In this document: in pieces, positions 1 through 5,153 of the stretch
Position numbering within the stretch: the first letter of the stretch is position 1
Layout of the letters: each line of letters opens with the position of its first letter
NCBI GenBank assembly: GCA_946481355.1
Contig: CAMLNH010000138.1
Coordinates: forward strand, 1-7,211
DNA length: 7,211 nt
Origin: an uncultured Curvibacter sp.
Lineage (GTDB): Bacteria > Pseudomonadota > Gammaproteobacteria > Burkholderiales > Burkholderiaceae
Direction of reading: 5' to 3'
Notes under the pieces: generated by a model
What the model saw: only the letters and a program-made list of their open reading frames with translations
What the model was told of the DNA's origin: nothing
Databases searched by the model: none
Translations under genes and position numbers: made by a program

Positions 1-674
1 AGGTGGAAGAGGTTGTTCGCCACGTTGGCCGCGATGTGCGCGTCGTCGCGTGTTTCCCAGGGCCAGTGCGGCGCGGTGTAGTGCAGGCTCAGGAAGAAGG
101 GCTTGCCCTCCTTGACCTGCAGGGTCATGCGCTGCACATAGTCCACGGCGCGGTCGGACAGCACATCGGTCAGGTAACCCACCTCGCGGTGCGAGGCCTC
201 GCCAATGTAGAGGTCATGGTCGCCCTTGCCCGAGCAGTGGGTGAAGTAGTCCACGCCCCCGGCCATGATGCCGAAGAACTCGTCGTAGCCCGAGCGCAGC
301 GGGCCGAAGCTGGGCGGGTAACCCAGGTGCCACTTGCCGATGAGTGCCGTGGCGTAGCCGGCCTCACGCAGCAGCGAGGGCAGGGTGGGCATGTTCGTGG
401 GCAGGCCCAGGGTGGTGCTGCCCTTGCTTTTGCTGTTGATCGGCTCTTCCATGCCGCCGCGCAGGCGGTACTGGTAGCGCAGCGTCATGAGCGCGAAACG
501 TGTGGGCGAGCAGACCGGGGAATTGGAATAGCCCTCGGTCAGGCGCAGGCCACCCGCGGCCAGGGCGTCGATATGGGGCGAGACCGGGCCGAAGCCGGCT
601 TCGCGGCCGCCGTAGCAGCCGAGGTCGGCATAGCCCAAGTCGTCCGAGACGATGAAGATCAGATTGGGTTTCAT
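1..674 (-). CDS. Type I sulfatase (formylglycine-dependent), N-terminal part, cut by left edge
   Basis: Hydrolyses sulfate esters; the substrate cannot be told from sequence. The 224 complete codons visible are the N-terminal portion of the alkaline-phosphatase-like sulfatase fold. MKPNLIFIVSDDLGYADLG carries the paired metal-binding Asp11-Asp12. Residues 55-59 are CSPTR, the Cys-type core whose Cys55 is converted to formylglycine. GKWHLG (113-118) and HYTAPHWPWE (198-207) are the conserved Lys/His active-site segments. The start is firm: an in-frame TAA lies five codons upstream (687-689) with no other start between, although there is no clear Shine-Dalgarno. The protein begins directly with the first beta strand and has no signal peptide, so it is probably cytoplasmic, like Pseudomonas AtsA. 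Activity would need a formylglycine-generating enzyme, not seen here. Oddity: the Gly that normally follows the LMT/LFT segment of the signature is Leu65. Usual family length is about 450-550 residues, so roughly half is missing through the window edge, not truncation. Confidence 0.93.
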   Translation of the reverse strand, partial: MKPNLIFIVSDDLGYADLGCYGGREAGFGPVSPHIDALAAGGLRLTEGYSNSPVCSPTRFALMTLRYQYRLRGGMEEPINSKSKGSTTLGLPTNMPTLPSLLREAGYATALIGKWHLGYPPSFGPLRSGYDEFFGIMAGGVDYFTHCSGKGDHDLYIGEASHREVGYLTDVLSDRAVDYVQRMTLQVKEGKPFFLSLHYTAPHWPWETRDDAHIAANVANNLFH

Positions 675-746
675 GAGAGAGCGAGCTTAAAAAGCCCCGA
701 TCCATTTGTAAAATTGAAATTCGTTCTTTTGAAATAAAGAAAACAT
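675..746. promoter_or_regulatory. Divergent promoter region, sulfatase / lysR, with candidate LysR-type operator
   Basis: This 72-bp AT-rich spacer separates two start codons pointing apart, the usual arrangement for a LysR-type regulator and its target. An imperfect dyad at 704-720, ATTTGTAAAATTGAAAT, has ATTT/AAAT arms and contains a T-N11-A core (706 to 718), the loose LysR binding consensus. TAAAAT (709-714) could be a rightward -10 with a poor -35 (TTAAAA, 687-692, 16-bp spacing). On the minus strand TACAAA, with TTTCAA 18 bp upstream, could serve the sulfatase. In such AT-rich DNA these matches occur easily, so only the region, not the exact elements, is well supported. Confidence 0.5.
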
Positions 747-1649
747 ATGGATCCTCGCCATCTGGTCCAGCTGGCCGCCATTCTGGAAAAAGGCTCCATC
801 ACCCAGGCCAGCCGGCACCTGCATCTGACCCAGCCCACGCTGACGCACAACATGCAGACGCTGGAGATGCAGGCCGGCGGCCAGCTCTTCGAGCGCAGCC
901 GCTTCGGCGTGCGCAGCACGCCGCTGGGCGAGATGCTGGCGCGCGAGGGACGGGCCATCGCGCGGCGCCTGCAGGATGCGGCCGAGGTGAGTGCCCGCCA
1001 CCGCAGCGGCCTGCGCAAGCAATTGCGCCTGGGCAGTGGGCCCCTGGTGGGTGCGGCCCTGCTGCCGGGACTGGCGCAACTGCTGTTGCAGCGTTACCCG
1101 GACATCGCGCTGAGCGTCCAGAGTGACCGCCCGCACCTGCTGGTGGAGCAGCTCATCGACGGCCGGCACGATCTGGTGATCGCCCCCTCCTGGCTGGACA
1201 AGCCGCCGCCGGGCATCGAGCGCTTTCTGCTGGTGCCCGACGATCTGGGGGTGTACTGCGGACGCACCCACCCGCTGGCGGCCCTGGGGCGCATTGAGCC
1301 CGGCGGCGCCGAGGGCATGGCCTGGATCAGCCTGGGCACGGCCTCGCCCTTCGATATCGCCGTGCGCGAGATGCTCACCGCCGCCGGCGTGGGCAGCACC
1401 CGTACCGAGATCACCGGCCTGGGCGAGACCTTCATGCTGCTGCGCATCCTGAGCGAGGGGGCTCACCTTTCGGTGTTGCCGCATTTCCCCATGCGCCTGC
1501 TGCAGGCGCACTTTCCGCTGGTGGAGCTCCAGCTTGCGGCACCGCCGCAGCCGCGACCGATCTATCTCTGGTGCCGCTCGACGCTGCTGGAAGACCCGGG
1601 GTTTGTGGAGATGAAGGAGACGATCCTGGGCTATGCGGCTGCGGTGTGA
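747..1649 (+). CDS. LysR-type transcriptional regulator
   Basis: A 300-residue protein, the normal LysR length. The N-terminal winged helix-turn-helix spans about residues 3-62: HLVQLAAILEKGSITQAS, then the recognition-helix region LTQPTLTHNMQTLE, then LFERSRFGVRSTPLG, which matches the family wing. Residues from about 90 to 295 form the periplasmic-binding-protein-like effector domain, beginning at LRLGSGPLVGAALLPGL. The start is firm: an in-frame TAA lies at 735-737 and no other start lies between. Ribosome-binding sequence is weak (AAAGAAA). It is divergent from the sulfatase gene with 72 bp between, so it most likely activates or represses that gene in response to a sulfate ester, sulfur status or a related small molecule; the effector is not deducible. 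LysR proteins usually also repress themselves from the shared operator. The family call is near certain, the target is inference. Confidence 0.95.
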   Translation: MDPRHLVQLAAILEKGSITQASRHLHLTQPTLTHNMQTLEMQAGGQLFERSRFGVRSTPLGEMLAREGRAIARRLQDAAEVSARHRSGLRKQLRLGSGPLVGAALLPGLAQLLLQRYPDIALSVQSDRPHLLVEQLIDGRHDLVIAPSWLDKPPPGIERFLLVPDDLGVYCGRTHPLAALGRIEPGGAEGMAWISLGTASPFDIAVREMLTAAGVGSTRTEITGLGETFMLLRILSEGAHLSVLPHFPMRLLQAHFPLVELQLAAPPQPRPIYLWCRSTLLEDPGFVEMKETILGYAAAV

Positions 1650-1653
1650 GACG

Positions 1654-1673
1654 GCGCCCAGCATCCTGGGCGC
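1654..1673 (+). terminator. Perfect 8-bp hairpin just after lysR, without a T-run
   Basis: GCGCCCAG (1654-1661) and CTGGGCGC (1666-1673) are perfectly complementary with a CATC loop, starting five bases after the lysR stop. No T-run follows (ACGTGCTTCCTG), so it is not a canonical intrinsic terminator. It may stabilise the 3' end of the lysR message or take part in alternative pairing with the second hairpin at 1743-1758, which has the same six-base arms. Confidence 0.5.
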
Positions 1674-1720
1674 ACGTGCTTCCTGTCCCGGATCAGGGCG
1701 GCGGGACCTTCCGGCTGCCG

Positions 1721-1726
1721 TAACAT
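1721..1726 (+). promoter_or_regulatory. Possible -10 element for the mgtC-like gene
   Basis: TAACAT resembles a sigma-70 -10 hexamer and lies 54 bp before the mgtC-like start codon in otherwise GC-rich DNA. No acceptable -35 hexamer is visible at 16-18 bp. If used, transcription would start near 1732-1735 and the terminator hairpin at 1743-1758 would lie within the first 30 nucleotides of the transcript. Confidence 0.25.
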
Positions 1727-1742
1727 GAGGGTTCCCGCTCCG

Positions 1743-1768
1743 GCGCCCTCGGGGGCGCATTTCTTTTT
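1743..1768 (+). terminator. Intrinsic terminator immediately before the mgtC-like gene
   Basis: GCGCCC (1743-1748), loop TCGG, GGGCGC (1753-1758), then A and a pyrimidine run TTTCTTTTT (1760-1768). This is a textbook rho-independent terminator. The simplest role is ending the lysR transcript. Its T-run stops only 12 bp before the start codon of the next gene, leaving no room for a promoter downstream. The mgtC-like message must therefore either start upstream and read through it, or be leaderless or nearly so. Confidence 0.75.
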
Positions 1769-1780
1769 CCGGATGTCTGC

Positions 1781-2473
1781 ATGCTGACCCTGCCCGAAAT
1801 CCTTGATGTTTCCGCCCACCTCGGTGTGGCCCTCGTGGCCGGTGGCCTGATCGGCCTGGAACGCAGCTACCACGGCCGTGACGCCGGTTTCCGCACCCAT
1901 GTGCTCGTGTGCCTGTCCTCGGCGCTGCTGATGCTGGTTACGCTCTACCAGACCCGCTGGTTCCCCGATGGCAGTGCCCTCAAGGTGGCCTCGGACCCGA
2001 CACGCATGGCCCAGGGCATCATGACGGGCATCGGTTTCCTCGGTGCTGGCGTGATCATGAAGGACGGTCTGTCGGTCAAGGGCCTGACCACTGCCGCCTC
2101 GATCTGGATCACGGCGGCCATCGGCATCTTGGCCGGTATCGGCTTCTACGAACCGGTGATCATCGCCACGCTCGTGACGCTGGCCGCGCTGGCGGTGTTT
2201 CGCTGGATCGAGGCCGTCCTGCCCACCTTCAAGTACGCCATCCACAAGGTGGTCTTTGTCTCGGGGCAGGAGCCGGATGAGGAGCAACTGGTGTCCATCA
2301 TCCGGACCCACGGCTTCCACGTCTCGCGCCTGCGCACGCGCTATGCGCGCGAGGCGAGAGAGTTCGAGTACGAGATGACCCTGCGGGCCAAGGATCTGCT
2401 GAATCTGAACCAGTTGCGCGCGTCCTGGAAGGCGCATCCGCATGTGCTGGAGTTTGCGACACAGCCGGTGTGA
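1781..2473 (+). CDS. MgtC/SapB family inner-membrane protein
   Basis: 230 residues, almost the length of Salmonella MgtC (231). Hydrophobic segments lie at about 12-27, 40-58, 80-95, 100-118 and 122-140. Family signatures are present: GLERSYHGRDAGFRTH after the first segment, GIGFLGAGVIMK after the third, and GLTTAASIWITAAIG. The C-terminal 75 or so residues (from about HKVVFVSG) form a soluble cytoplasmic domain of the ACT-like type found in MgtC. Known members act in adaptation to low magnesium and in intracellular survival, partly by inhibiting the F-type ATP synthase; many environmental homologues have no assigned role, so virulence should not be assumed. No mgtB-type magnesium ATPase gene is adjacent. 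There is no Shine-Dalgarno: the bases before ATG are pyrimidine-rich. An out-of-frame ATG at 1773 opens a four-codon frame (MSAC) whose TGA overlaps the first codons of this gene. Confidence 0.92.
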   Translation: MLTLPEILDVSAHLGVALVAGGLIGLERSYHGRDAGFRTHVLVCLSSALLMLVTLYQTRWFPDGSALKVASDPTRMAQGIMTGIGFLGAGVIMKDGLSVKGLTTAASIWITAAIGILAGIGFYEPVIIATLVTLAALAVFRWIEAVLPTFKYAIHKVVFVSGQEPDEEQLVSIIRTHGFHVSRLRTRYAREAREFEYEMTLRAKDLLNLNQLRASWKAHPHVLEFATQPV

Positions 2474-2498
2474 GCCAGGAGAGGACAGTGACCCTATG

Positions 2499-2505
2499 AG
2501 GAGAG
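2499..2505 (+). promoter_or_regulatory. Ribosome binding site that sets the esterase start
   Basis: AGGAGAG ends five bases before the ATG at 2511, giving about seven bases between the AGGAG core and the start. This favours 2511 over the in-frame ATGs at 2442 and 2496. The ATG at 2496 has a poorer-spaced AGGAGAGGA (2477-2485), and translation from 2442 would overlap the preceding gene and bury the signal peptide. Confidence 0.6.
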
Positions 2506-2510
2506 TTTCC

Positions 2511-3248
2511 ATGAAGATGCCCTGGCTCAGACGCACGGCTCTGGCTGGGCTGATAGCGGCCCTGACCCTGGCGGTCCATGCCCAAGGCTCAGAGGTGAAG
2601 GCAGCGGCAGGGGGCACAAAGCTTGCGGGCTGCGGCAAGATCATGCCGCTGGGTGACTCCATCACCTTGGGCGTCAGCGGCGGCTACCGCAACAACCTCT
2701 ACACGGCGCTGCAGAAAAAGAACTGTGGCGTAAGTTATGTGGGGTCCCAGTCGGATCCCTACACCCGTGTTGCGGACAAGCGCCACGAGGGTCACCCGGG
2801 CAAAACCATCGACGACGTGGCCAAGGAGGTGAAGGGTTGGCTCAATGCCTACCAGCCCGACATCGTCCTGCTGATGATCGGCACCAACGATGTGGCTTGG
2901 TGGACGTTCGAGAACGGCAAACAGACAGGCGCGCGCCACGATGCGCTGATCGGACAGATCCGGGCCGCCCGGCCCAATGCCTGGATCCTTGTCGCCAGCA
3001 TTCCGCCCGTTTCATCGGCCTTGATCGAACCCAACAAGGTGGACCGCGCGGTCCTGGTCCAGCAGTTCAATGCCGCGATCCGCGCCAATGTGCAGGCGCG
3101 GCAGGCTGCAGGTCAGAGGGTCTCGTTTGTGGACGTCAATGCGGCCTTGAGCACCGCAGACCTCTATGACGGGGTGCACCCGACCGAGGCAGCGCACGCC
3201 AAGGTTGCGCAGAAGTGGCTGGATGCGCTGCTGCCGTTGTTGCCTTAG
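2511..3248 (+). CDS. Secreted SGNH/GDSL-family esterase, CE3-like
   Basis: 245 residues. The first 26 or so (KMPWLRRTALAGLIAALTLA, then VHAQG) form a Sec signal peptide with Arg7-Arg8, a hydrophobic core and a VHA-Q cleavage site near residue 24, so the enzyme is periplasmic or secreted. SGNH blocks in order: block I IMPLGDSIT with nucleophile Ser50; block II Gly in GGYRNNL (57-63); block III IGTND with Asn126; block V DGVHPT with Asp220 and His223. The combination of IMPLGDSIT, GGYR, HEGHPGKTID and PDIVLLMIGTND resembles carbohydrate esterase family 3 (acetylxylan esterases), so deacetylation of a polysaccharide is a reasonable guess, but SGNH enzymes vary widely in substrate. Cys41 and Cys72 could form a disulfide. 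It follows the mgtC-like gene by 37 bp with no terminator between, so the two may share a transcript; no functional link is apparent. Confidence 0.9.
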   Translation: MKMPWLRRTALAGLIAALTLAVHAQGSEVKAAAGGTKLAGCGKIMPLGDSITLGVSGGYRNNLYTALQKKNCGVSYVGSQSDPYTRVADKRHEGHPGKTIDDVAKEVKGWLNAYQPDIVLLMIGTNDVAWWTFENGKQTGARHDALIGQIRAARPNAWILVASIPPVSSALIEPNKVDRAVLVQQFNAAIRANVQARQAAGQRVSFVDVNAALSTADLYDGVHPTEAAHAKVAQKWLDALLPLLP

Positions 3249-3485
3249 CGTCGCTGCCAGCGTTTGAACTCAAAGGGCGGAAACAAATAGTCCTTTGGAA
3301 TCAAGGGGCTGGGTAGCGGAGGGCGCGAATTTAAAGCTCTTTGGTGTTGGTGCATACTTCAGATTCGTCCTTTGCTAGGTAAGGATGCTTGCACTGATGC
3401 TGCACCTTCTGCCTGATCTCGGTCATCGGCAGGTAGGACGCAACTTGAGCGCAGGTGAGTGAACGGCCCCAGGGCATGGCATAGA
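3249..3485. other. Intergenic stretch without an assigned gene
   Basis: This gap between the esterase and the Fur box is less GC-rich than its surroundings (for example GAATTTAAAGCTCTTTGG). No strong terminator follows the esterase: the best hairpin, CGCT-GCC-AGCG at 3253-3263, has a short stem and only TTT after it. A 48-codon minus-strand frame (3331-3477) covers much of the region. It could be a gene remnant but is not recognised. Nothing else supportable was seen. Confidence 0.5.
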
Positions 3486-3504
3486 ATAAATGAGAATTAT
3501 TCTT
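3486..3504 (+). promoter_or_regulatory. Fur box over the promoter of the ECF sigma gene
   Basis: The 19-bp stretch matches the classical Fur consensus at 12 of 19 positions by eye, and its core AGAAT-T-ATTCT is a perfect palindrome within TGAGAATTATTCTTG. It overlaps a plausible -10, TAGAAT (3482-3487), which has a weak -35, GTGAAC (3459-3464), at 17 bp. It ends 35 bp before the sigma-factor start. Iron-loaded Fur bound here would block transcription, the standard control for FecI-type sigma genes. The location, in a low-GC island exactly upstream of an iron-uptake regulator, is the strongest support. Confidence 0.75.
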
Positions 3505-3539
3505 GTTTTTGGGGCTGCCGATGGCGGTCCGACGATGCC

Positions 3540-4058
3540 ATGGCTGCAAACCCCTCCCCTCTGCACCACGAAGTTTCTATTCTGTACAGCGACCATCATG
3601 GCTGGGTGCGTGACTGGTTGAGACGACGGATGAGCGATGCGCATGCGGCGGCTGATCTGGCGCATGATGTGTACATGCGATTGCTCGCCCGGGATGAAGT
3701 CATCGAGGCGCGCGAGCCGCGCGCCTTCCTTACAACGGTGGCACAGCGTGTGCTTTCCAATCATCGTCGGCGCGAAAAGCTCGAGCAGGACTACCTTGCC
3801 GCACTGGCCCATGTCCCTCAAGCCATGGAGCTGTCCCCGGAAGAGCGAGCCATTCTTCTCGAGGCACTGGTCGAGATTGATCGCAGGCTCGACAAACTCC
3901 CACTCGTCGTACGTCGTACTTTTCTTCTGGTGCAAATTGACGGTTTGGGACATTCAGAAGTCGCAGAGCGACTCGGGGTCTCCGTGACCAGCGTCAAGCG
4001 CTATATGGTCAAGGCCGTGCACCAGTGCTACTTCGGCGATGCCGAGGGAGATGCCTGA
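3540..4058 (+). CDS. FecI-type ECF sigma-70 factor
   Basis: 172 residues, typical of iron-starvation ECF sigma factors. Sigma region 2 covers about residues 12-80, with AADLAHDVYMRLLARD as the core-binding helix and EPRAFLTTVAQRVLSNHRRRE as the -10-recognition part. Region 4 covers about 105-160, with LDKLPLVVRRTFLLVQIDGL followed by the helix-turn-helix HSEVAERLGVSVTSVKRYM. The ATG at 3540 was chosen because it places the protein start just ahead of region 2 and downstream of the Fur box; the longer frame from a GTG at 3459 would translate through the promoter. Its Shine-Dalgarno is weak. The stop codon overlaps the fecR-like start (TGATG), so the two are translationally coupled. It should direct RNA polymerase to the downstream receptor gene once released from FecR. 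Confidence 0.93.
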   Translation: MAANPSPLHHEVSILYSDHHGWVRDWLRRRMSDAHAAADLAHDVYMRLLARDEVIEAREPRAFLTTVAQRVLSNHRRREKLEQDYLAALAHVPQAMELSPEERAILLEALVEIDRRLDKLPLVVRRTFLLVQIDGLGHSEVAERLGVSVTSVKRYMVKAVHQCYFGDAEGDA

Positions 4059-5053
4059 TGCCGGTTCCGAACATCCCCGCCCATGTCGCTCAAGCTGCTG
4101 TCGAGTGGATGGTGACACTGCAATCCCGGCCACTTGCAAGCGGTGCTCTGGAGAAATGGGAGCACTGGCGAAAAGCACACCCCGATCATGAGCGGGCGTG
4201 GGAGCGCATTGAGACCATGAATTCCCGCTTTGAGAGGCTGTCTTATTCGCCTGCAGCTTCAGCACTTGCGCATGCAACGCTTGCACCACCTGCATCGCGT
4301 GGGCGCAGACGTGCCATGCAAGTCTTGGCCGTGGCGCTATTCACTGGAAGCACGGCCTGGGGACTGCACACCGCGACACCTTGGCCCGAGCGCCTGGCGG
4401 ACCTGCGCACTGCGCGCGGGGAGCGCCGGATATTGCTGCTGGATGACGGCACACAGCTCGTTCTCAATACGGGCTCTGCGGTGGACGTCCGGTTCAGCCG
4501 CTCCGAAAGGCGGTTGCGACTGCTGACGGGGGAAATTTACATCGCGACGAACCAAGATCCCGCATCGGTGACCCGTCCCTTCCTTGTCGAGACGCGGGAC
4601 GGTGAGGCGCTGGCACTCGGCACGCGGTTCAGCGTGCAGCAGTATCCAGAAGCCACCCGTGTGGCTGTCTTCGAAGGTGCGGTGCGCCTTCAGCCAGCGC
4701 AGCAGACGGCAGAGCCGCGCGTTCTATCCGCCGGCGAACAGGCGGATTTCATGCGGACAGTCTCACTGCCCGCGCACAGAATCGAGGAAAGTACGCCTCA
4801 CTGGGTCGATGGCGTTATTGTTGCAAACGGTATGCGCCTGGCCGATTTCCTAGCGGAGTTGTCGCGCTACAGCGAAGCACCACTGACCTGCGATGCGTCA
4901 GTGGCTGGCCTGCGGATTTCCGGCACCTACCCGGTTGCAGATGTTGGTAAGGTACTCGATACCTTGAGCGCCGCCTTGTCGCTGCGCATTGATACCACAA
5001 CCAGGTTCTGGGGTAGACAGGTGGTCGGCATCCGACTGACACCGGGAACCTGA
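4058..5053 (+). CDS. FecR-type transmembrane regulator of the ECF sigma factor
   Basis: 331 residues starting at ATG 4058, which shares its A with the sigma-factor stop; GAGGGAG (4044-4050) lies seven bases upstream. Residues 8-52 are the cytoplasmic sigma-binding domain (VEWMVTLQS, EKWEHWRKAHPDHERAWERI). RGRRR at 81-85 precedes the single membrane helix at about 86-103. The periplasmic FecR domain runs from LRTARGERRILLLDDGTQL (116-134) onward and includes a conserved LGTRF at 187-191. That Gly188-Thr189 pair sits where the FoxR protein of Pseudomonas is known to self-cleave. The C-terminal domain from Trp249 (HWVDGVIVANGMRLADFLAE) is STN-like and in the family contacts the receptor's signalling domain. 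The protein transmits receptor occupancy to the sigma factor and may be an anti-sigma factor, a co-activator or both. All domains look intact. Confidence 0.93.
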   Translation: MPVPNIPAHVAQAAVEWMVTLQSRPLASGALEKWEHWRKAHPDHERAWERIETMNSRFERLSYSPAASALAHATLAPPASRGRRRAMQVLAVALFTGSTAWGLHTATPWPERLADLRTARGERRILLLDDGTQLVLNTGSAVDVRFSRSERRLRLLTGEIYIATNQDPASVTRPFLVETRDGEALALGTRFSVQQYPEATRVAVFEGAVRLQPAQQTAEPRVLSAGEQADFMRTVSLPAHRIEESTPHWVDGVIVANGMRLADFLAELSRYSEAPLTCDASVAGLRISGTYPVADVGKVLDTLSAALSLRIDTTTRFWGRQVVGIRLTPGT

Positions 5054-5071
5054 CGTTCAGGCAAGTTTTTT
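5049..5071 (+). terminator. Weak hairpin plus T-run at the end of the fecR-like gene
   Basis: CCTGA (5049-5053) and TCAGG (5057-5061) pair around a CGT loop, and a run of six T follows four bases later (5066-5071). The stem includes the fecR-like stop codon. It is short for a terminator and the T-run is offset, so it would be partial at best. It could lower basal transcription into the receptor gene, which in this family is usually driven by its own sigma-dependent promoter. Confidence 0.4.
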
Positions 5072-5153
5072 GCGCAGGGGTGGTCTTTTTGCTGTTCTCG
5101 CGGGACATACGAGATGAAGACTCTTCATTTCTGTATCCAACGAAAGACCCAAC
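5072..5153 (+). promoter_or_regulatory. Receptor leader region, probable ECF-dependent promoter
   Basis: The spacer between the fecR-like gene and the receptor is 100 bp, unlike the one-base overlap between the two regulatory genes, so a separate promoter is likely. The sequence GGTCTTTTTGCTGTTCTCGC (5082-5101) is a plausible position for an ECF-type promoter. FecI-family consensus sequences differ between members, and no exact match can be claimed. No sigma-70 promoter is evident. A weak GAAAGA (5142-5147) is the only ribosome-binding-like sequence before the receptor ATG. Confidence 0.35.
5114..5128. repeat. Perfect 15-bp palindrome in the receptor leader
   Basis: ATGAAGA (5114-5120), central C, TCTTCAT (5122-5128): seven-base arms with no mismatch, ending 25 bp before the receptor start codon. 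It could be a protein operator or, in RNA, a six-base-pair hairpin with a three-base loop. The ATG it begins with is out of frame with the receptor. Confidence 0.6.

Noticed and set aside
3..737. Plus-strand 244-codon open frame over the sulfatase
   Set aside because: It is antisense to a clear sulfatase with all motifs; low-complexity His/Gln/Arg/Ala composition is typical of a shadow frame in GC-rich DNA.
1685..1707. GTCCCG/CGGGAC inverted repeat between the two larger hairpins
   Set aside because: Six-base arms with an 11-base loop in very GC-rich DNA; easily chance and no T-run.
687..1760. Minus-strand 357-codon frame across lysR
   Set aside because: Antisense to a certain LysR gene; the product is Arg/Gln/His-rich with no recognisable domain, as expected from the complementary codon phase.
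2442..2510. Earlier starts (2442, 2496) for the esterase
   Set aside because: 2442 overlaps the mgtC-like gene and hides the signal peptide; 2511 has the better-spaced AGGAG and a proper signal peptide.
1631..2665. Minus-strand 344-codon frame across the mgtC-like gene
   Set aside because: Shadow of a well-supported membrane protein gene; its sequence is a Gln/His/Arg-rich mirror and has no start context.
3253..3263. CGCT-GCC-AGCG as terminator of the esterase gene
   Set aside because: Four-base stem and only three T afterwards; too weak to call.
3459..3539. GTG at 3459 as the sigma-factor start (27 extra residues)
   Set aside because: The extension reads through the Fur box and probable -10, is Cys/Trp-rich and unlike any sigma factor N terminus; ATG 3540 gives the usual length.
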